A DNA stretch of 64,000 nt from Ustulina deusta (lineage: Eukaryota; Ascomycota; Sordariomycetes; Xylariales; Xylariaceae). Position 1 is the stretch's first letter. Every line of letters begins with the position of its first letter. A program made the position numbers and the translations under genes. The notes beneath the pieces are model-generated. The model did no database searches and was not told the DNA's origin. It saw only the letters and a program-made list of their open reading frames with translations. This document shows positions 11,028-23,460 of this stretch, piece after piece. The stretch lies in contig JAJNNX010000008.1 in NCBI GenBank assembly GCA_023159155.1, positions 496,001-560,000 of the forward strand, written 5' to 3'.

Positions 11028-11252
11028 TGTCACGGCAGGTGTCCTTTTAAAAGGCAAGGCTTCTAGTTAGGGTTCTAAATATATATTAATTGTGAAATAA
11101 AGAAAAAAGAAAGAAACTAAGTATAAATAATATATAGAAAGATTTATGTATATACAGTTAGATAGTTATGTGTGTAATAGGTAGCCTGTGCTACCTATAG
11201 GTTCTTTTATTAATAAGGGGTTAATAGGCCAGCTAGCTAGCCAGCCGTAATT
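11028..11252 (-). repeat. Left (3') LTR of family A, heavily mutated
   Basis: 225 bp aligned end to end with the solo LTR at 6455-6679. Differences are almost all C to T or G to A. Ends TGTCACGG...CCGTAATT (the last bases read CCGTAACT in the other copies). Confidence 0.85.
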
Positions 11253-11263
11253 ACCCCTCTTTT
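11253..11263 (-). promoter_or_regulatory. Polypurine tract of the outer element
   Basis: On the minus strand the bases touching the left LTR read AAAAGAGGGGT, a typical second-strand primer next to a 3' LTR. This fixes the element's orientation as minus. Confidence 0.6.
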
Positions 11264-11273
11264 AAAAAAAATC

Positions 11274-11369
11274 TCGCTCCGAGATTCGAACTCCGGGTTT
11301 TTAGCTGTTTTTTAGCGAAAAAAAAGATCATTTCGGGTATTTGCTCTTTTGCTACTATACTACGGGCTT
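11274..11369 (-). other. tRNA-like / Pol III-box sequence inside the outer retrotransposon
   Basis: Minus strand contains TAGTATAGTAG (11362-11352), a full match to the box A consensus TRGYNNARNNG. About 59 bases later comes GAGTTCGAATCTC (11293-11281), matching the GTTCGANTC core of box B. A run of eight T follows (rc of 11265-11272), as after Pol III genes. The acceptor stems do not pair and the middle holds another T run, so it is not a functional tRNA gene. It lies in sense orientation between the coding region and the polypurine tract. It could be a captured tRNA or SINE head, or coincidence in AT-rich text. Confidence 0.35.
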
Positions 11370-13969
11370 TTATTCTATAGAAACGCTTAAAGTTTTTTTA
11401 TAGCTTGTTAAGGTTATAGCTTATTAATATAGTTTATTATTGCACTTATATTTATGTTATGTTTTTTTAAGCGTTATAATAGTAACTTTTTTAACTTTTC
11501 TAGTACGTTATTTTTTAAATATGTTTTTTTAAACTTATTTTTTTTTGTAGCTTTTAGCTAGTTTTCTAATTTTTTCGGCAGTCCTAGCAAATCTAGGTTA
11601 TTTTTATAAAATAATAATAGCAGCTTTAGAAAGTTTTTAAAATTATTAGCTAAATATTATTATTTATTAAAGTTTTAGCTTTTTTAGTTTACTTAGTATT
11701 ATAAAGTTTAAATATATTTAACTTTTTATTTTAGATTTTTTTTAAGTACTACTGTTTTATTTGCTAGTTATTCTATTAACTAACCTAGTAGGGAATTATT
11801 TAGGTATTTTTATAGTTAGTTAGTATAATATAAATTTATTAATTTTTATATTAGAGATATTTTTAGCCGGAAAGTAATAAGGCTTATTTTTTTTTAAATT
11901 TTAAAATATTAGCGTGTTAACAAGTAGTCCAATTTATTAAACAGCCGGTCTATAATCTATAATTACTATTTTTTAATAATAAATACCTAGTTTCTTTTTC
12001 TAAATTTAGGTTTTTATTAGTAGTAGTTTTTTTTTTTAAATTATTTTTTTTTAGGTTTGCTTTAGGACTAACCTAGCTATATTAATATACTTACTAATAA
12101 TTTACGCTATTTTTTGGGCTTTTTTTTAGTTAAACTTTTCTTTTATAGGAAATATAGTAATATTAGTTGTACGGTTTATCTAATTATAATAGCTTAGTAT
12201 AAAAAAGCTAAATAGTATTTTATAGAGCTACAAACCTATTAATTTGTATAGTAGGAAAGCAGTAGCAAAGTTTATGGCTAAAAGAGCATTTGCTTAGTTA
12301 TTTTAGTAGTAGTTATAAAAGAGTTACAACTTCTAATCTAGGTATTTTATAGCTATTTTAGTTTATTTTATAAACTTATAATAGTTTATTAAAAATAGCT
12401 TTTATTTAATGCTAAGGATTTTAGCTAATTTTTTGGTAAAAAATAAAATAAACTAAGAGCTTTTATTAGAGTTTATTTGTTTAAGGAGCTTATAGATTTA
12501 AAAAGGCCTTTTATAATATAAACGTATAGCTTCCTAAGTAATAACTGTTTTATTATATACTATAAACTATAAAGATTTGCTAAGCTTATTTATTACTATA
12601 AATATAAATTTGTTTTTTTATTATTTATTATTATTTTTTTAAAGTTTATAATTATATATTAGAAAAGCTTTAAAAATATAAGTATTAGCTGCAAAAAGCT
12701 AGAAGTCTTGTTTTATAACATTTTTGCTAAGTAGTATTTTAAGCAATTCGCTACATATGTATTATAGTTGGCCAATATGCCGGGCTACTAATACTAAAAA
12801 ACAATAAGCTTATAAGTTTTGTTCCGCTTAAGGTATATTATAATTATTTTTTTATATATTTTTTTTAAAATTTAAATAAGCAAATAATTTATTTTAAGAA
12901 CTATTAATTATTTTTTATAAATTATTAGTTTTTTAATAAAGTTTTAATATTTATTTTGTTTTAATTAAGCTTTTATTTAATAGATTTCTAATTTTAAATT
13001 TTTTTTGTTTTGTTATAAAATGTTATTAATTAAGAATATAGCAAAAAATAAAGTATTAATAAAAATATTTACTATATTAAAATAATATAATATATTTATA
13101 GTAAAGTTTCCTATTTTGTTTACTAGTTTAAATATTTATATATATTTTTAGTATTTTATTTTATTTTTTTAAGTTTATAGATCTTTTTGTTTTTAAGATA
13201 TAATATTAGCGATAATATTTTTAAAGCTAGGCTAATATATAATTATAAAGTAATATTGCGCTAGAAAATTAGCCTAGTTCGCCTATTGCTAGTTTAGCTA
13301 TTATTTTGTACTAAAATATTTAAGTGCTTTATAGTCCGTAATAATAATAAAAGGTTAGTTTTTTTAAGTTTTTATTAATTTTGGTCTTTAATATTAAAAG
13401 TTTTTAATAACTACTAATATTTTTTTATTATAAATAAAATAGTTTAATTCGGACTTATATAAAGTTTTTAAATAAAAAGCTATGAAGTACTATTTTTTAT
13501 TATTATTTTTTTAGAAAAAATATCTAGCTATTATTTTATTAGATATATTTATTTTTAAGCAAGTTTTTTAGTTGTAATAAAAATAAGCTAAAATAAAAAT
13601 GTTTATTAGTTTGTTTTTAAGTTTATTAAAAGCATACTAATAAGTTTTGTTTTAACAAAATATAATATTTTTTTTAGTTAAATTAAATAAAAGCTTAGCA
13701 ATTTAGCAATAATACTTAATAAAACGCTAGTAAAAATTATAAAATTTAAAAAAAAATTAGGTTGCTTTTAAAAAAATAAGCTTTATTTAATTACAAACTA
13801 CTAATATTTTTTTAAAATCTACCTTAATTTTATTTTATTTTATAATATAACCTAAATATTTAGGTTTGCTAATATAGAACTTATATTTTTTTAGGTCGGC
13901 CTATAAGCTTATAACTTTTAGGCGCTTAAGTATTTTTTTTTTATATTTCTAATATTTTTCTAAATTATT

Positions 13970-14010
13970 AAAATAAATTAGCATATTATTAATATATATG
14001 CTATAAAAAT
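13970..14010 (-). pseudogene. Reverse transcriptase catalytic box, outer element (YIDD to YINN)
   Basis: Minus strand reads IYINNMLIYF across 13999-13970, the fungal gypsy RT motif YIDDMLIY with both catalytic Asp codons (GAY) turned to AAT. The YINN codons are at 13996-13985. Both changes are G to A on the coding strand, as RIP makes. Confidence 0.7.
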
Positions 14011-15747
14011 TATTTAAATATTTGCTTAAAATATTATTTATATATTATTAAAAAGTAGTAAAGCTATTTAATAAGCCAAAAAGCAGCACTTTATATTTAA
14101 ATAATTTATAATATATTTTAAAAGTAGTAAAGTCTTTATAATTAAAATATATTTATATATAATAAAATACTTATTAAATATTAATTTTTATAAAAACTTT
14201 AGCTTTTAAAATATAAAATAAAGTTTTTTTAATTAGTAGCAACAAATATTTATTTTTTTTAAAAAAGTATTAATTTTGTAATAATCTATATAAAAATAAA
14301 AACTACTGTTTGGTTTTAGGGCAAAAAGCACTAAAGTAGCAAAAAAAGCATTCCTAAGCTCAATAAACTTTTTTTATAAATTATTTATTATATATTCCTT
14401 TAAAGTTTTTAATTTTTTTTAAAAATATATAATATAAAGGATTATTTATAAAATCTTTAGCACTTTTGCCAAATATAAATTTAATATAGTAGTTAATTAG
14501 TTAGTTAAAAAGTAGTTTATTAAAGTTAACTTTATTAAAAGTTCTAAATAAATCTTAGTATTTTTTAGGGACTAGCTCTTAAACTTTATATTTTAGCTTT
14601 TTTTTTTTTTATCTAAAAATATTTTTTTATTTTTTTATTACAAATAACTATATCGATTTTATAAATATTTATAACATAAGTTTTGATTTTTTTGCGTTTA
14701 AATATACTAAAAAAAAATATAGTACTAATAGTAATAATATTAATAATAAACCAATATTTATACTATCTGATTATATCTTTTTATAACTAGTATAGTTCCT
14801 AAGCATTATATAGCTATTCTGTTTTTTTTAGTAAAGGTATATATAAAAATTTAAGATTTATTTTAGTAATAGCTAATTAACAGTTTATTTTCTATATTTT
14901 CTCCAATATAAGGTCTAATATAGGTCTTTTTTGTTAGAAATTAAATAAAACTATAAAGTTAGCTTACTTTATTTATTTTTTATATATAGTAATTAAAGGG
15001 TTAAGTAGCGCTTGAGTTAGTTTGTTACATAAAGTCTATAGGTCTTTAAAAACAAAGTATATAGGTCCTAGCTCGACGTGGTTAGGTATATAAGTAAGGT
15101 ATTGCTTTATAGAAGTTTTTTTTTTTTTGTTTTTTTATAGTTTTTTGGAAGCAGGTCAGGCAAAAAAATATAATACTTTTTTTACAAATCAGATAAAATA
15201 TTATATATTTTATAAAATACTTTTCCGATCAATAGTTTATATTTTATTTTAATCTTAATTAATAAAATATTTTTAAAGATCTTGTTTTATAAACAAAAAT
15301 CTACTATAATAGCTCTTTTAATATTTTATTAAAATTAGGTATTATATTTTAAAACTATTTGTTTTAAAAAGTTGTTTATAACTATAGCGTTTAGTTTAAA
15401 CAAAATAAGTTTGATAAAATAAAAGTTTATAAAAATATATTTGTTTGCTTTTATATTAGCAAAAATATTTCTTATAGTAATAATAGTTTTATTTAGTATT
15501 AATATATAAGTTATAATAAAAAGATTTTTTTTTAGAAATAAAGTTAAAAAATCTTTTATACTATTAATATTTAGCTTAGCTAATAAATCCTTTAGGAAAG
15601 AGTATATGTTTTTTAGGGCTAGGCTTTTTTTGCTTTGTTTGTTTTAATACTTTTTTTTAGTAAGTTTTTTTATTTATATTTTGCAAATAGCGCAGCAAGC
15701 TGTACTTTTTATCTTTTGTTTGTTAGCTTTGGTTTTTTTACAAAAAG

Positions 15748-15789
15748 ATAATCTTTAATATAATGTTTTTTCTTATAGCATATAAAGCA
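15748..15789 (-). pseudogene. Gag CCHC zinc knuckle, outer element
   Basis: Minus strand, 14 codons: CFICYKKKHYIKDY, the Cx2Cx4Hx4C knuckle with the last Cys as Tyr (TGY to TAY). Position upstream of the RT box fits gag-pol order. Confidence 0.7.
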
Positions 15790-17115
15790 CTATTTTTTTT
15801 ATTAGATATTTTATTTTATTAAAGCTAAGTTTTAAGTAGAACTGCTTGGTACTAGCTAAAGTTTTAGTATTAGAGTTACTGCTAGCTTAAAATCTTTATA
15901 TGTTGTTTAGGGCAGAATTTATATAGCTAGAGCATTTAGTATTATTGCTAGGGGCTGCTGCAGTAGCATTTTTGCGTTATTTTATAGCTATATCTGTTTT
16001 TAATATATTATATATTAACTGTTTATAATAAAAAACAAACGTTTTAAAATTATATTTACTATTAAAGTATTAGTTAATTATTTAGTTTTTTAATCTATTA
16101 AGTATAATTTTTTTATAAAAATTTAGCAATTTACTACTTACTAGCCAATCGAACAAAAAAGTTTTTAAAGCTTTAAAACTTAGCTAAAAATTTTAGTTTT
16201 AACTTTTTAAATTTAACATAGGACTTTTACTTTTTGTTTAAGTCCAAATATTACTAAATAAAATATATTATTAGCTTTTTAGACTTTTTAATATAGTCCG
16301 GGTATATATTGTTTAAGTATAGCTAGAAGTTTTCTATAATTATATTTCTTAAGTAGGATTTAATATTAGCTATTTTTGCAATATTATTACTAAACTAGTT
16401 ATTATTAATACAAAAGCGGTTTAATTAGAATTAGTACCAAACTTAAAAAATAACTTTATTTTTTAAGTTTTTATTATAAAAAATTAAAATTTTAATTTTA
16501 GCTACTTTTTTATAGCTACTTTTTATTATAGCTCTTAAAGTAGTAGAACTTAAAATAATACCTTAGGTATAAATTATTAGGTCAGCTATTAATTAATTAG
16601 ATTTAGTTAGTTTAGCTTTTTTTTTTTTAAATTCTTTTTAGAAAAAGTTAATTTAACTGCTTACTACTTCGAAACGTTCCAAATTTTTATTATTAAGCTT
16701 TTTAAAATAAACTATTATAATATTTAGGTTTAAATTTATTATTATTGCTAATTAGTATAGATTTTAGGTAATAAAATCCTAAGCTTTTACTATAATAGCT
16801 TAAAAATATATTTCTTTAAATAAAACTTTTTAGTTAGTTTAGTAAGCTTTATTAAATATTTTTTAATTTATTAAGCTTTTAAATCTTAAATAAACTATTT
16901 TTTTTTATTAGTTGCTAGCTTAAAATAAAAAATATAAGCGTTACTATGTTCTATTAAAATAATTAAATTATAAACTTTAGCTAATATATTTTTTTAAACC
17001 TAGTTTATTATAAAGTTATATTAAATATTTATAAAATTATTACTATTAATAGCTTATTAGTATTACTTATAGATCAGCTAGTAAAATTTTTTAAAAATAT
17101 TATAAAATTTATTAT

Positions 17116-17413
17116 TGTTAGAATAACTAGCATTGGTTACAACCTTATTGTGCAACTCGCACGGAGTGCGAGTTCACGCTCGGCTATTGTACAGATGTTA
17201 GCCGGACCTCGGCCGGACAAAAGGGACCTTATTTCCTTTTTGTTATGTTAGCTTATACGATAGCATAAGCTCTTATATAAATATAAAAGATTTATGCTTT
17301 ATATAAACATTTTTTTTTTTTTTTTTTATAAATAATATAATATAATATATTATATTTTGTTTATATATATTATTTGTTTTATATATAATATATTATATAT
17401 AGCTTATTTAATA
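17116..17413 (+). repeat. 5' LTR of family B (copia)
   Basis: 298 bp, aligned over its length with 30259-30560. It retains a perfect palindrome, AACTCGCAC-GGA-GTGCGAGTT, at 17154-17174, and a T18 run at about 17312. The palindrome is destroyed by C-to-T/G-to-A changes in the 3' copy. Confidence 0.8.
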
Positions 17414-19765
17414 CTAATTAGTAGTTAGAAAAATATTTTAAAAAAAATCGCCAAAATATATTATAAATTAATAAAAATAAAAATAAAATCGAACTTATTT
17501 AAATAAGTTTTTATATTATATTTTAAAATCTTTACTATATAACTATTATTTTTTTATAAAGTAGCAATAGTAATACTATATAAAATAAAATAAATATTTT
17601 ATATTATAAGTTATTAAATATATTTATTTGTTATAAAAAAAATAAAAAAGATCTAATTTTTAATATATAAATATTAACTTTTTATAAGAAGTATTAAAAA
17701 TATTATATAAAAAAAACAAAAATAATATATAATTATATTACTTTTAACTATATTATTATATAATAATTAAATCGTATTTTTATTATTATTATTATTATAG
17801 CATTATACTTATTATATAAAACTATAAAAACTACTAAAGTATACTTTTAATTTATATATAACAAGCTTGCTTTAAAACTTAATGTTAATTTTAAAAATAT
17901 AAAAAATATATTTAATTTTTAATATTAAAACTAATTAATCGATTTAAATATAGCATTAAAAATAATTTTTAATATATATATAGTTTTTTAAATCAAAAAA
18001 TATAACTATATAATTAATAATAAACAAATATTTTAAAAAATATATAAAAAAGATTTTATAAAATAAAAACTTAAATATTTTATATAATTTTATATAAATA
18101 TTTATATAAAACTTTTTAAAACTATTATATATAAAAAAATATAGCTATAAAGCAACCTAAGTATATATATAAAAAATTTTTCTTAAATTATACAAAAAAA
18201 ATTTAAACTTATTAAAGATTTTCTAAAACTATTAATTATTTAATTTATTTTTATTCCTATTATATAACAACTTTTAGTTTTTTTTATACTAAATTAATAA
18301 TTTTGGCTTATTTTTTAGCTTACCCCTATACTTTGGTATATTTTAGTTTTTATATTTATTATATAAATAAAAATAGAACTAAAAATTAAATAATTAAAAC
18401 TTATATAGCTTGGATTTTTAAAAAACATATAATTCCAAACTTTTAAAAATCAGACCTTTTATTTATTTATATAATCTATTATTAAGTTTTAAAATACTTC
18501 TAAATATATATATAAACATATAACAAAAATAGGTTATAAACTAAACTTCTAACCTATATATAAATATTTTATTTTATAACTTTTTTTAGATCTTATTATA
18601 ACAAGTATACTTTTATATAATACTAGACCCTATAGCAAATAATCTATTTCTGGACCTATTTTTTATAAAAATTATATAAAACAAAATAATCTTTTTTAAA
18701 AAGTATATAATCTTTTAAAAAAAAAAAAAAAAAAAAAGGAACTATATAAGCAAGCTATATAACTTTTTATATAATAAGGCACGCTTGTTTATAAATATGT
18801 ACTAATAATTCAGAATTATAAAAAACTAATACTATATAGTATTTCTAATAATTTTTAAAAGTTGTACAAAAGATTATTTTATATATTAGATTGGACCTAA
18901 GAAAACTTAGCATAAAATTTATTATATAATAAATGCTTACTTTAATATTAATACAAACTATAGTTAGTACTAGGCTAACTAGACTATAATTATATTTATA
19001 TAAATAAAAAAAAAATATTTAGATTTAGTATTATATAAAATATTAGATCTTATAATTAATAAGCTTTTAAAAATATAATAAATATTCGGTACAAATTATT
19101 AAAAAAAAATCTAACTAAATATAATAATTATATAAATATATTAAGGGGTTCTAGAATTAATTATAGTTTTTATATTTTAAAAACTAATAAATAAAAGTTT
19201 TTTTTTGGACTTTCGAACATATATTTAGATAATATTAAATAATGTATTAAAAAGCTTTATATAAAAAGATAATAATATTTATTTTACTAATAAGAGGTAT
19301 AACTAAAGCTATTATATAAAAGGCTAATAGTACAGATTTTCTAGATTATTAAATAGGCTAAGCGTATAATAAAACTACTAAAAAGACTAAAAAGGCTAGA
19401 ACTACTATATAAATAAGAAATACTTTATATATTATAAAAAAAGTTATTAATTAACTAAATATATTTCTTAAAAATAAGTTTATATAAAGAATTAATATTT
19501 TAATTTATATAAAATAATTAATAAAGCAGAACTTATACCCGAAAAGTTTTTAGTATATTTTATAGAGTATAAAAAATACCTAAAATTGGATAAAAGTAAT
19601 AAAGAACTTAATAAGAAATTTAGTAGCTAATTTATTTAATTTTTAATAAATAATATTTTTATTTGTTATATAACTAGAAAAAATATTTAGAACTATAAAA
19701 CAGATATACTATTTAACTAGTTTATTTTTAGTAACTAGTATTATATAAAGTACTAAAGCGAACTT

Positions 19766-19792
19766 TGGGATATAGGCGCTTTGAACTATTTA
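19766..19792 (+). pseudogene. Copia aspartic protease motif
   Basis: Nine codons read WDIGALNYL. Relative to the copia consensus W-DTGASNH, the Thr, Ser and His codons each differ by a C-to-T change (ACA-ATA, TCG-TTG, CAY-TAY). This is the best evidence that family B is copia and runs on the plus strand. Confidence 0.6.
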
Positions 19793-20710
19793 ATAGTAAA
19801 AAAAGTACAATTAAAAGCTTATTTTAGATTTTATTTTTATATAAAAGTAGACTGGACTTTAAGCAGTACAAATATTAGGTTTAGTAGTAATAATATAATT
19901 ATTGCTATAAATATTATATAAATAGATAATTTTTTTAATATAATAATATATTATATTCTAGATAGCCTAATACTATTTTTATTTTTGCTAAAGGACGCCG
20001 ATTATTTATAGGTTTATTTTAATAATATAAAAAATATTATTATATAAAAAAATAGAAAGACTATTCCTATTATATATAAATAAAAATATTTATTTTTTAA
20101 TATAAGCTTTTATAAAGCTGGACTATACTTTACTAAAACAGAATTATAATAATTATATTATTAATTTGGATATTTTTGTATAGAAAGACTATACATAATG
20201 TTTAATTATATAGGATATAATATTAATTATTTAATTTTGGAAAAAATCTAGAAATTCTATTATTACTATTAATTATATAATTTAGTACTTTAATAATTTA
20301 AGTTCTTAATTAAAAATAATTATAATTTTAATTATAAAGTTATAATTAATGCTATATAAATAAATAATAAACAAGTTTTTTATATTATTAATACTATTAT
20401 ATTTTTTTAAGTAGTAATTTTTTTAAATTAATATTTATATAAAATATTTAAAAAATGCTATATAAATACTAGATTCATATATATTAAAGATCTTTTAATT
20501 ATATTATATATAACTTAGGTATAAACTTTTTGCTTAAAAAATTTTGGAACTAAGCAAGGATTATAAGTATTTAGTGCTATGTAATACTTGTTAAAGCGTA
20601 CTAAATAATTAGCAAGATTGAAAAAGCATATAGCCCTTTTTATTATATATATAATATACTAAAAACTAAGATTAATAATTATATAAAAAATAAGTCAATC
20701 CTTTAAATAG

Positions 20711-20950
20711 TGCCACGCTCAGTCAAGTAAAGCTTCTATAGCTAGTTTATTAATACTATAGACAAAGACTGTAAGCTAAAAAAAAAAAAAAAAAGGAAAG
20801 AAAAAAGTCAGAATTTATAAGGTAAGTAAATATAGACTCTGTATGTATGGCTGCAGAAGTATAGGCTAGTCTATGCATAGATTTTCTATTTTATCGCTTT
20901 ATAGGTCTAAAGTTCTTGCAAGTCTTGCCAAAACTGTACTAACTGTTATA
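20711..20950 (-). repeat. Left (3') LTR of family C
   Basis: 240 bp, TGCCACGCTCAG...CTAACTGTTATA. Matches 26629-26867 throughout, including an A17 run flanked by the same text; differences are nearly all transitions. Confidence 0.85.
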
Positions 20951-20962
20951 CTACTTTTTTCT
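20951..20962 (-). promoter_or_regulatory. Polypurine tract of the inner element
   Basis: Minus strand AGAAAAAAGTAG directly abuts the left LTR, as the plus-strand primer of a retrotransposon running on the minus strand should. Confidence 0.5.
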
Positions 20963-23424
20963 AAAACCGAAAATTTAAACACAGTTTTAACTTAAAGTTA
21001 CTAATAACAATAAGTTTGTATAGCTTTTTTATAGCGTACTGCTTTATTATTATTTTTATAATTACTTATAAATTTATTAGTTACTGCTATATATATTTAT
21101 TCTTATAATCTTATAAGGGGTCTAGAAGCTTTTTTATAAGTTTTATAAAATTAGTTAAGCTTAATTAGCGCGTTTTTAAAATTCTAGGTTATATACTAAA
21201 TATTGTTAGGATTATAGCCTTTTTAAGCAACTTAGTATTATAGTTTTTTATTTTTTTTATATATTTTTAATTGTTTAATTTGTTTAATTTTAAATTCTGC
21301 TTTGCTATTAATATTTTTAGCTAAAAGCAGTAACTAAATTTGCTAAAATAAAAGGTTATTACTTACTTTTTATAATTAGTTAGCATAAAACAAGTTTTTT
21401 ATTATATAAAAGTTAGGCAAATTAAAAATATAGCTAAATTTTTGTTTTTTTAAGATTTTAAAAAAGCCAACTAATTACAAATCTAATCTAGTAGTTAGTA
21501 CTTATGTTACAAAACCCTTCTTTTTTAAAAAAACCTTGTTTTTTATTTTAAAGTTTACTAAATATTTTTTTTTGTTAGCTTATAGCTTATATTATTTTTA
21601 TACAAAAGTTATAGCTTTATATACTATTTTTTGAATGTTTTAGGTTTAATAAATTAATTTGAATGCTTATTACTTAGTATTAGAATTTACAATTATTTTA
21701 CTAAAGTCTACTATTAAAAAGTTTTATATATTTATTTTTATTGCTACCTTTAGTAATAATATATTAATTAATAAATATTATAAAAAATTATATATAAAAT
21801 CTAGAACAAAAAAATAAATATTTTAGTTATTTTAATACTTATTAATATAAAAACAAAATTATTAATCTAGTTCTTAATTAATTAATTCTATTGCTTCCTA
21901 GGTCTAAAAATAATAAGCGCTGCTAAAGCAGTGCTTAGTACTTATAAAACTATTAATTATTACTATAAACTTAGAAATAAATAGTCCTATGTTATCTAAT
22001 ATTTATATGTTTAGTATACTTAAAAATTTATATAAACTCCTATAATATTATATAGCTAATAACTCTATAGTATTGGTCTTTTTGCTAAGTAAAGTTGCGA
22101 TTAAGCAGCTGAACTTATCTACAAATACTTATATATAATTATAACCCTATTGGTTGGATAGTATATCTTTACTATTTACCACTACATATTACTATATTAT
22201 AAATAGTATAAGCAATAAGTAAAAAAAGCTAAAAGTTTTATTTTGCAGTATTTTATTTCTTTTGTAATTATAACAATTATATATATACTATTTATAATTA
22301 CATTTTAAATAAAATTAATAATATTTTTGTTTTAATATTTTAATTGTTTTATACTAGCTTTAGTATATAATAATTAAAAATATATAAGCTTTTTAAATTA
22401 AAGCTATACAAAAAAAGATAGTTTTATCTAAGGTAATCTTAAGTATATATAGCTTTTTGTCTTTATTTTCCAGTTTTTATAATTAGTTTTTCTATTTAAT
22501 TAGGTCTATTAGGTTAGCTTTTTAGAAAGTATTAGGCAGAATATCTATAGTTAACACAAGACTTAATATTTTGTTAAAAAAAACTAATACTATTGTTCTT
22601 TTTTTAGCTTTTTTAGCTTTTATTATAGGAAGCTTTGCTATTTTTTTTAATAAAGCATTAGCTACTATGTTTTTTTATCCTAGTTAGTACTAAAAAATAA
22701 TATCAAAGTTTAATAGAAAGTTGGCCTAGCGAACTTATTATATTAATAAGATTTATTTATTTAAAAAATATAATAAAGCTTAATAATTAGTTACTATAAA
22801 GAATTTAGTTCTTAGAAATTCTAAGCAGTAGTATTCTAAAGTCTATACTATTACTAAAAGTTCCTGGTTTTAAATCAAGTAAGCTTGCTTAATTAGTATT
22901 ATTATTTTAAAAAAATATTTTATAGGTTTCTAGGTTATATCTTTTTATTATTATTAAATAATTTTTTTTGTTATATTATATAAGGCATCTATTTTTACTT
23001 GTATTAGTTAGCCAGGCCTAAAAAAAGCTAAAACTAAAGCTTTATATACTAATAGTTTTATATATTTAAAAGCTTATTTTTGTTTTAGTCCTATTATAAA
23101 TAGTTTTTTTTTTTTTAGTAGTTAATTTAAAAAGGCAGCTATTTTATTAATATAGTAAGTAAATATATAAACATAGTTATAAAGCCTAAAAAACAACCAA
23201 ATTAATTTAGTACTTTTAAGATTATTAAAGTCTTAATTTAAAATTGCTTAAATTTTAGCAAAATTAATTTTAATTTTTACTTTAGTTTTTATAATTATTC
23301 TTAAGTAATTAATAATAAGTATATTAAAATAAGATTTTCTAATATCTTTTTAGTACCCGGTTTAATATAAGCAATAGATCATTTTTTTGTAATAAGTTTA
23401 GTGCTATTTTTTAGTTTTAAAATA

Positions 23425-23460
23425 AATTAAAATATTATTTACGTAAATATTTGCAAATTT
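23425..23460 (-). pseudogene. Reverse transcriptase catalytic box, inner element (YVDD to YVNN)
   Basis: Minus strand reads FANIYVNNILIY; the two Asp codons of YVDD are AAT. Codons for YVNN occupy 23445-23434. Confidence 0.7.
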
